The notes beneath the pieces were generated by a model, which had not been told where the DNA came from, searched no databases, and saw nothing but the letters and a program-made list of their open reading frames with translations. A program made the translations under genes and the position numbers. 34,084 nucleotides of DNA from a virus: positions 1 through 34,084 of the IMG/VR virus record IMGVR_UViG_3300035689_000053, one strand, 5' to 3'. This document shows positions 28,575 to 34,084 of this stretch, in pieces (the stretch's first letter is position 1; the number at the start of each line of letters is the position of its first letter).

Positions 28575-30068
28575 TTACTCTACAGTAAGACCGCCAAATC
28601 CGTCGCCTTCTCCACCGAGTCCTAACAACTCACGCTGCATAGAAAGTCTTGCTGCCTGCGACTGCGCCCCAGACTCCGTCGCCTCTTTACGCGCACGTTG
28701 AGCAATAAGTTCTTTAGCCAACTTCGCCGCAGCCTGCCGTTGTTGTTCGGTCAGGTTCGGATCGGTCGATTTTAGGATAGCGTTGTCGATTGCCTGATCA
28801 AGTCTGAGGGCTTTGCTCGCCGTAGAAGCACGACGGTCAGCACCTTCCTGAGCAAGTCTAGCGCGATAGTTAGCACCGGCTTCGGTTCTGTCAGCCAGAC
28901 CAACAGCGACTTGAGTCTTGGTAAGTTCACTCTGAGCCGATGTAACTTCAGAACGAAGTTTATCAAGCCGGTCGATACCAGACTTGGTCGCGCCACGCTT
29001 GACCTGTGCTTCCAGATCGTCAAGTTGTAACTTTTTGTCCTGCAGCCTTTCAAGAAGTTGCTGTTCTTTATCCTTGATTGTCTCGTAGGCTTTCATGCCT
29101 TCGGCACCGCCAATAGACAAAGTCTCCCAAAGGTTACGCGCACCCTTGGCAGATGCTGCAAACCCAGCCTGTGCAAACGCCAGCCAGAACTTCTTTTCTG
29201 CTGAAGTCGTGCCTTTCTTTTCCTGCTCTTCAATCTTGGAACGCCGCGCTGCCAGCGACTCAAGGTACGGCTTCTCTCTGGCAAGTTCAGCATCAATCGC
29301 TGCCTGCTCGTCCTTGGGCAACCTAGCCTTTGCTTCAGCCAGTCGTTTCTCTAACGGCGAGAGGTCTATTGCCGCAGATTTCGGCGGCGCAGAAAGAGGT
29401 CTTGCAGCACCAGCACCGGTTTGGTCTTGACCCATATTCATAGAAGCAAGCGTACGGTAGTCTTCTGCCGAGAGACCTTCAGGAATCTGCTCAACACTTG
29501 CTTCTTGAGCCTGCTGGGCTTCCTCTTCGTCTCCGCCAACCAAAGCGCCAAGGCCGAGCAAACTTGCTGCCAAGCCAAGCGGATGTCTACGAGCAAGCCC
29601 CAAGGCCGCACCTGCCGCACGCTTATAAAACGGCGCTTTGTATGGCACTAGAGAGCGGTTGCGCGGTATAGACCCACCATCATCAAACGCAACGATGCCG
29701 CCACCAGCCATTTGCGCCTGCGGTGCAGGTTCACCTGTAATACCACCACGCATCGCTGCACGTGCAAGATTCGGCGTCGGCATACCAGCCACGCCTTGAC
29801 GCATACGCTCCTGTTGCTTTAATTGAGCGTATTGGTTAGAAACTTCATCAGCGACGTTGCTAGTCGAGGGTTTCTCATTCTGCTGTTTTTCTGCCGCCTC
29901 TTTCACTTTGCGGTATTTGAATACCAGAGAAGCCAGACGCGGGTCAGCCCCCATGCCAAGCAAGAAGTCCTCAACCTGATCGGGAGGAATCTGCTTCTCT
30001 TGGATGAACTTATCGGTCGCCGCAACTCGCGGATCAAGCGCAGATATGCCCTGAAGTGACTGTGCCAT
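28575..30068 (-). CDS. Virion-associated protein with GGGIVAFDDGG motif
   Basis: A 497-residue protein. The N-terminal 60 residues are helical; the block GGGIVAFDDGG (about 125) is a glycine-rich motif frequent in phage virion or injected proteins. A short hydrophobic segment (about 160-178, LGLAASLLGLGALVGG) is followed by a long charged coiled coil (about 230-470). AGGAG lies 7 bases before the ATG. It sits four bases upstream of the giant ejection protein and is likely made with it; an internal core or ejection role is inferred. Confidence 0.7.
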   Translation of the reverse strand: MAQSLQGISALDPRVAATDKFIQEKQIPPDQVEDFLLGMGADPRLASLVFKYRKVKEAAEKQQNEKPSTSNVADEVSNQYAQLKQQERMRQGVAGMPTPNLARAAMRGGITGEPAPQAQMAGGGIVAFDDGGSIPRNRSLVPYKAPFYKRAAGAALGLARRHPLGLAASLLGLGALVGGDEEEAQQAQEASVEQIPEGLSAEDYRTLASMNMGQDQTGAGAARPLSAPPKSAAIDLSPLEKRLAEAKARLPKDEQAAIDAELAREKPYLESLAARRSKIEEQEKKGTTSAEKKFWLAFAQAGFAASAKGARNLWETLSIGGAEGMKAYETIKDKEQQLLERLQDKKLQLDDLEAQVKRGATKSGIDRLDKLRSEVTSAQSELTKTQVAVGLADRTEAGANYRARLAQEGADRRASTASKALRLDQAIDNAILKSTDPNLTEQQRQAAAKLAKELIAQRARKEATESGAQSQAARLSMQRELLGLGGEGDGFGGLTVE

Positions 30069-30091
30069 TTACATCTCCTACTTACGGGCCT

Positions 30092-32173
30092 TTAGCCTCT
30101 ACCAGCCATGTATAGACCACCGAGTCCTGCTAAGGCTCCAAGTGGGCTGGCTTGTGCGCCGTAAAGACTTTGAACCCCGCCAGCGGTCGGCGTACCGCGA
30201 ATCAAGTCTGACATGAAGCCAAGTTGCTGGTACGGGTAACGCTGCCGGTTGAGGAAGTCCTCGTACGCAGCCTGAAGCCTCTGCTGCTCCAGACCTTGCA
30301 TCTGCTGACCTGCCGCCATCTGGGCTTGGTTGATACCTTGCTGTTGAGCAAACTGCTGCTGACCCAGATTGCCGAGCATGCCTGCCGCAGCCAACTGCTG
30401 CTGGATACCTTGAAGACCAAGGTTCTGTCCAAACTGCCGTGACTGCTCACCAAACTGCGCCCCAAATTGACGTTGAGCAAGGGCTTGCTGCTGAGCCTGA
30501 AGTTGAGACTGCTGGTTAGCCAACTGAGCCTGTAGACCCTGCTGCGCTCCCAACTGCTGAACACCGAGTTGTGCGGCAAGGTTCTGCTGACCGGTAGTCA
30601 GACCAGCCTGCTGGTTGGCAAGAGCCGCTTGCATACGAGCCTGTTGATTGGCAAGTCCAGCCTGCAACCCTTGCTGTGCGCCCAACTGCTGAACGCCGAG
30701 CCTAGCCTGAAGATTCTGCTCAGCCGCTCTCTGTCGAGCCTGCTGGTTAGCCAACGACGCTTGGAGGCCCATCTGGCCTCCCTGTATACGGGCTTGTTGG
30801 TTAGCCAACTGAGCCTGCAGCCCTTGCTGTGCGCCAAGCCCCTGCGTCTGAAGCGCAGCCTGAAGATTGGCCTGACCGGCAGTAAGTCCTGCTTGCTGGT
30901 TAGCCAACGCTGCTTGCTGCTGAGCCTGTTGGTTAGCCAACTGGGCTTGCATGCGTGCTTGAAGGTTAGTTTGACCAGCAGTCAAACCCGCTGCTTGGTT
31001 AAGCCGCTGAGCCTCCAGCCCCTGCTGAGCCATCAACTGCTGGCGATTCTGTGCTGCAGCCAGATTCTGCTGACCGACCTGCATACCCGCTGCCTGATTG
31101 GCAAGAGCAGCCTGCAGTCCCTGTTGTGCGCCTAACTGCTGGACGCCAAGTCGTGCAGCCAGATTCTGCTGGCCCGTGGTAAGACCCGCTTGTTGGTTAG
31201 CCAGCGCGGCCTGCAACGCTTGGGCACGGTCAACGCCATACTGCTGCTGAGCCTGCTGGAACGCCTGTTGCGTACCGGTAGCCTGTATGCCCTGCAACTG
31301 ATTAGACAAATTGCGCTGCGACTCAGACCGAAGAAGCGCCTCGCGGCTACCGCCACGACCTCCCGCACGTGCAGCGGCAGCACCCACACCCGGCATCTGA
31401 CGGGCTGCATCGCGCATCGCTTCACGCTTCTGGGTCTCCACAACGTCCTGCATGTACGGAGACATGTATGGCTGAAGTGAAGAAAGGCCAAACCGTTCAG
31501 CCTGAACCTGCTGGGCTGGCCCCATCTGATACTGCTCAAGGGCTTGAGTGCCGACACGCTCGGCTGGCCCCATCTGCAATCGCTCAAGATCAGACGGTGC
31601 TTGAACCTGTTGCGGCCCAGCCATTTCAGCGCCAGCAACTTGAGAGGCTTGAACCTGTTGCGGCCCACCCATCTGAATGTCGCGAAGGCCGGGTGCAAAG
31701 ACAGAACCAAAATCAGTCTGAGCCGCAACGCTTTCCGGCCCTTCCATCTGGTACTGCTGTAGTTTCTGGGCTTTTACTTTGTCAGCAGATACACGCTCTG
31801 CTGGCCCCATCTGGTACTGCTGTAGACTGGGAGCCTGTGCGCCAAGGTAACTAACGTCTAACCCTTGATATTGGGCTGGACTGTATTGCCCTAACTTTTG
31901 GGCTTGAAGCCCAGCAAGCCCAGCCATACCGGTGGCTTGACCAATTTGAGAAGCAGTCTGTTGCTGCTGAATCTGCTGCATCGCCTGTTGCTGGAGCGGG
32001 TTAAGCCCTGCGATGCGCTGCCCACCATAAGTCTGGTAGGGCTGGTTGTATGTAAGATTTTCTGCCGTGCCAAGAACCTTCTTGGCATACGGCATCAACT
32101 CAGGAGGTATCGTTACCTGAGTAACTGTTTGTTGGGTAGGTGCTGAACTACCACCGCCACCGCCGCCACACAT
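30092..32173 (-). CDS. Q/A-rich hendecad-repeat virion protein
   Basis: A 693-residue protein starting MCGGGGGG. Residues about 115-230 hold repeats around QYQMGPAERV; residues 324 to about 570 are 11-residue repeats of the type LANQQAGLTTG / QQNLAARLGVQ / QLGAQQGLQAA. Eleven-residue periodicity predicts a nearly straight or right-handed coiled coil. The C-terminus (YPYQQLGFMSDLIRGTP) resembles the end of phage internal virion proteins. AGGAG lies 8 bases before the ATG, inside the end of the GNAT gene. The extremely low complexity suggests a structural rod in or on the virion. Confidence 0.75.
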   Translation of the reverse strand: MCGGGGGGSSAPTQQTVTQVTIPPELMPYAKKVLGTAENLTYNQPYQTYGGQRIAGLNPLQQQAMQQIQQQQTASQIGQATGMAGLAGLQAQKLGQYSPAQYQGLDVSYLGAQAPSLQQYQMGPAERVSADKVKAQKLQQYQMEGPESVAAQTDFGSVFAPGLRDIQMGGPQQVQASQVAGAEMAGPQQVQAPSDLERLQMGPAERVGTQALEQYQMGPAQQVQAERFGLSSLQPYMSPYMQDVVETQKREAMRDAARQMPGVGAAAARAGGRGGSREALLRSESQRNLSNQLQGIQATGTQQAFQQAQQQYGVDRAQALQAALANQQAGLTTGQQNLAARLGVQQLGAQQGLQAALANQAAGMQVGQQNLAAAQNRQQLMAQQGLEAQRLNQAAGLTAGQTNLQARMQAQLANQQAQQQAALANQQAGLTAGQANLQAALQTQGLGAQQGLQAQLANQQARIQGGQMGLQASLANQQARQRAAEQNLQARLGVQQLGAQQGLQAGLANQQARMQAALANQQAGLTTGQQNLAAQLGVQQLGAQQGLQAQLANQQSQLQAQQQALAQRQFGAQFGEQSRQFGQNLGLQGIQQQLAAAGMLGNLGQQQFAQQQGINQAQMAAGQQMQGLEQQRLQAAYEDFLNRQRYPYQQLGFMSDLIRGTPTAGGVQSLYGAQASPLGALAGLGGLYMAGRG
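30460..31204 (-). repeat. In-frame 33/99-bp tandem repeats
   Basis: The hendecad-coding part of the gene above is made of 33-base units grouped in 99-base blocks (LANQQ recurs every 11, 22 or 33 residues, with one 18-residue unit). The near-identical blocks make it prone to copy-number change and to assembly collapse. Confidence 0.8.
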
Positions 32174-32175
32174 AG

Positions 32176-32634
32176 TTAAACTCCTGTGGCGAACAAGCCG
32201 CCAATAAGTTTAAGCCCCATACGATTCATGATCTCAATCTTCTTGCCGGTGTCATCCATATTGAACACGCCGACAATCAAGGGCAGTTCCTGTTCCTTGG
32301 CAAAATTAGTAGCCGCATCCAACAACATCTTACCCACGCCGGTCTTACGATACTCAGGAAGTACGTAGAACCATCCGTCAGCAAGATACTCTTCGTCCGA
32401 GTACCATGGAGAAGTACGGTGGATGCCGATAGTGCCAAGAACTTTACCGGCATCGTCTTCTACTACCCAAGCACCGCACTCAATGTTCTTGATGCCCCAG
32501 AGCAGACCTTTCTCTGCGTTATGGTTTGAGGCACTCAGTTTGCCCATGCTGTGCTCGTTGGCGAAGTCACGAGTAATGACCAGAAAAATCCGGTCAATGT
32601 CTCGTTCGTTGACTTCTAGTTTGGTTACTTTCAT
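32176..32634 (-). CDS. GNAT-family acetyltransferase
   Basis: A 152-residue GNAT protein with the acetyl-CoA motif YRKTGVGKMLLDAA (R-x-x-G-x-G) around residue 98 and the preceding strand WFYVLPEY. The length is normal for a stand-alone GNAT enzyme. It overlaps the upstream virion gene by ATGA and its end carries the ribosome binding site of the next gene, so it is made with the structural proteins. GNAT genes inside phage structural operons are known; acetylation of a virion or host protein is possible but the substrate is unknown. Confidence 0.85.
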   Translation of the reverse strand: MKVTKLEVNERDIDRIFLVITRDFANEHSMGKLSASNHNAEKGLLWGIKNIECGAWVVEDDAGKVLGTIGIHRTSPWYSDEEYLADGWFYVLPEYRKTGVGKMLLDAATNFAKEQELPLIVGVFNMDDTGKKIEIMNRMGLKLIGGLFATGV

Positions 32635-34084
32635 GAGGGTAGGTACTTCTTCGGGTTAATTTGCGGGGCTTGCCGGGTCTTTCCGGTACGCGCCTTGCGG
32701 ATGTTAGCCATCATCTTGTAGAGCCTATCAGCACCGGCTTCGCTTGAGCCATTACCGATATGGGAAACCACATCGGCGGGGATGACAAACTCGCCATCAG
32801 CCAACCGGGCTTCCTGCTCACCATTGATGTTCGCCTTGATGTCATCCGACATGCCATCGCCGGGGCCACGCAAGAACTTACCGCCAGCGGCGTATTGAAT
32901 CGGGCCACCTGCGGCAAAGCCGCCCATGCTACCGAAATCCATACCACCAAAGTCCATACCACCGCCAAAACTACCCATATCAAACGACGGAGCAGGCTGT
33001 TGAGCCATCATTGCGCCGTAGTCAAAGGCAGGCTGCTGCATAGCGCCAAAGTCCATACCACCACCAAAACCCCCCATGTCAAATGAAGGAGCAGGCTGTT
33101 GAGCCATCATCGCGCCGTAGTCAAAGGCGGGTTGAGGAGCCGGTTGAGGCGTGGGCTGTTGAGCCATCATCGCGTCGTAGTCAAAGGCAGGTTGTGGTGC
33201 GGGTTGAGGAGCCGGTTGAGGCGCGGGTTGAGGAGCCGGTTGAGGCGCGGGTTGTGACATACCACCCATACCTCCAAGACCCGCAAGACCAGCAATACCG
33301 CCCATGCCACCGAAGCCGCCAAATCCACCCATATTAGGCGCAGGTTGTTGCGGAGCCGGTTGTGGAGCCGGTTGCGGAGCAGGCTGGGGTTGAGGCATGT
33401 AAGGCTGCATGTCAAACGTCTGCGAAGTCGGAGCCATGATTTCGCCAAAAAAATCATTAGACGGTCTACCGCCGCCAGTCGGTACTTCTGGTTCAAACGT
33501 TTGCGAAGTCGGAGCCATAGCCCCACCAAAAAAATCATTAGACGGTCTACCGCCACCAGTCGGTGCTTCTGGCTCAACCTGCGGCTGCATGGGTGATATC
33601 GGGCCGCTAGAGAATTCAGGAGGGGGCGTATATTCCCTACCGCCACCCGTCATATCAAAATCGGGCGTACCGCCGGGGTAGGCTCTACCAGAATCTCCCA
33701 TATTGAACCCGCCCATATCAGCAGGCGGGGAATAGTTATCGGCAAACGGATTCGGGTTTGCTTGCTGTTCACCACCAAACGCAGGCGTATTTGGCATATA
33801 ACTGCCGCTACCACCGATACCAGAAAAGTTTAGATTTTGCAGGCCGGACAAATCCAAATTGCTAAAGTCCATGCCACTAAAATCAGGCGTTCCAGCGCCA
33901 CTTTGGTCAGGCTGTGCCGTACCAAATCCTTGACCCGTATCACCACGGTACATTCCAGTGGTTTCGTCGAAGTCTTTTGAGCCTCCGGCGTACATCATCC
34001 CGCCGTCGCCGCCCATGTCTCCACCGAATTGATTGTCAGTCGGGCCGGTAAATTCATCACCGCTATATTGATTCTGGCCTCCCA
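32631..34084 (-). CDS. Gly/Pro/Gln-rich virion protein, 5' end outside window
   Basis: The frame stays open to the right edge with the same composition (NQYSGDEFTGPTDNQFGGD before the ATG at 34016), so the true start is probably beyond the window; at least 484 codons are visible. The N-terminal and middle parts are low-complexity Gly, Pro, Gln and Met with Pro-Ala-Gln repeats. The last 95 residues are conserved in type: DDIKANINGEQEARLADGEF, then FVIPADVVSHIGNGS and LYKMMANIRKARTGK. This C-terminal pattern recurs in phage virion proteins of aquatic phages. It is the upstream member of the late - strand operon. Confidence 0.7.
   Translation of the reverse strand, partial: GGQNQYSGDEFTGPTDNQFGGDMGGDGGMMYAGGSKDFDETTGMYRGDTGQGFGTAQPDQSGAGTPDFSGMDFSNLDLSGLQNLNFSGIGGSGSYMPNTPAFGGEQQANPNPFADNYSPPADMGGFNMGDSGRAYPGGTPDFDMTGGGREYTPPPEFSSGPISPMQPQVEPEAPTGGGRPSNDFFGGAMAPTSQTFEPEVPTGGGRPSNDFFGEIMAPTSQTFDMQPYMPQPQPAPQPAPQPAPQQPAPNMGGFGGFGGMGGIAGLAGLGGMGGMSQPAPQPAPQPAPQPAPQPAPQPAFDYDAMMAQQPTPQPAPQPAFDYGAMMAQQPAPSFDMGGFGGGMDFGAMQQPAFDYGAMMAQQPAPSFDMGSFGGGMDFGGMDFGSMGGFAAGGPIQYAAGGKFLRGPGDGMSDDIKANINGEQEARLADGEFVIPADVVSHIGNGSSEAGADRLYKMMANIRKARTGKTRQAPQINPKKYLPS
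32980..33177 (-). repeat. 99-bp tandem duplication in the Gly/Pro-rich gene
   Basis: Copies starting at 32980 and 33079 encode QPAFDYGAMMAQQPAPS-type units; the QPAFDYxAMMAQQP part recurs a third time near 33165. The 99-base offset keeps the frame. Confidence 0.65.
33421..33582 (-). repeat. 81-bp tandem duplication in the Gly/Pro-rich gene
   Basis: Two copies (33421-33501 and 33502-33582) share almost all bases, including a run of seven As, and encode a 27-residue unit with PTGGGRPSNDFFG and MAPTSQTF. The offset keeps the frame. This looks like a recent duplication. Confidence 0.75.

Noticed and set aside
30569-31135. 188-codon frame on the + strand over the hendecad repeats
   Set aside because: It is an antisense shadow of the Q/A-rich repeat gene and mirrors its repeats.
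30460-31204. CRISPR array
   Set aside because: The repeats are in-frame coding units with no unique spacers.
32144-32173. Lipoprotein signal at the MCGGGGGG start
   Set aside because: The cysteine is residue 2 with no preceding hydrophobic segment, so there is no lipobox signal peptide.
1-34084. tRNA genes, insertion sequences or integrase
   Set aside because: No cloverleaf, transposase or recombinase motif was found on reading the window; a covariance-model scan would be decisive for tRNAs.

Overview
The window looks like a large part of a tailed bacteriophage genome. It carries dense, mostly overlapping genes for a phage-type replication system (family A DNA polymerase, primase-helicase fusion, SNF2 helicase, Cas4-like and VRR-NUC nucleases). 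A convergent block encodes virion proteins, including a 1993-residue protein of the kind that podoviruses inject with their DNA. No terminase, portal, capsid, lysis, integrase, tRNA or CRISPR is present, so the genome is only partly shown; the last gene runs off the right edge. The gene families resemble those of uncultured aquatic tailed phages. The host cannot be named from the sequence; two overlapping GTTC-N7-GTTC sites near the left end would fit an alphaproteobacterial SOS box, but this is only a hint.

Layout. Positions 1-914 are non-coding and rich in short repeats: a degenerate CCAGTTC tandem repeat, a purine-rich repeat, and 14 GTTCC/GGAAC words in about 375 bases around an AT-rich polypyrimidine tract, which together look like an origin, centromere or operator array. 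From 915 to 22592 thirty genes run on the + strand. They begin with three small accessory proteins. Next comes a DUF3150-like / MoxR-type AAA ATPase / zincin-VWA module (1999-5346) with two further unknown genes, then VRR-NUC, DUF3310 and ParB-like proteins. A surface- or DNA-modification cassette follows (methyltransferase, TPR-GT-B-GT-A fusion, second GT-A enzyme) with several small proteins. The replication genes close the strand (polymerase, Cas4-like nuclease, SNF2 helicase, possible ssDNA-binding protein, HTH protein, AEP-DUF927 primase-helicase). From 34084 down to 22589 five genes run on the - strand and encode virion-type proteins plus a GNAT acetyltransferase. The two blocks meet tail to tail, with stop codons overlapping at CTAG.

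Regulation. The most striking signal is a 15-bp palindrome, TCTGACANTGTCAGA, present eight times. Seven copies lie in the first 7 kb and several sit inside or at the edges of genes of the AAA/VWA module. Three copies also share a 12-bp upstream extension. Two near-identical sigma70-like promoters (775-805 and 1867-1897) lie upstream of two of these sites. This looks like a multi-site regulon (operator or 'stoperator' style) centred on the early operon; the DNA-binding protein is unknown, and the HTH protein at 19207-19518 is one candidate. Two intrinsic terminators, one behind a structured non-coding stretch, stand 15-16 bases before the start codons of the SNF2 helicase and the primase-helicase and split the replication operon into sections that need read-through or antitermination.
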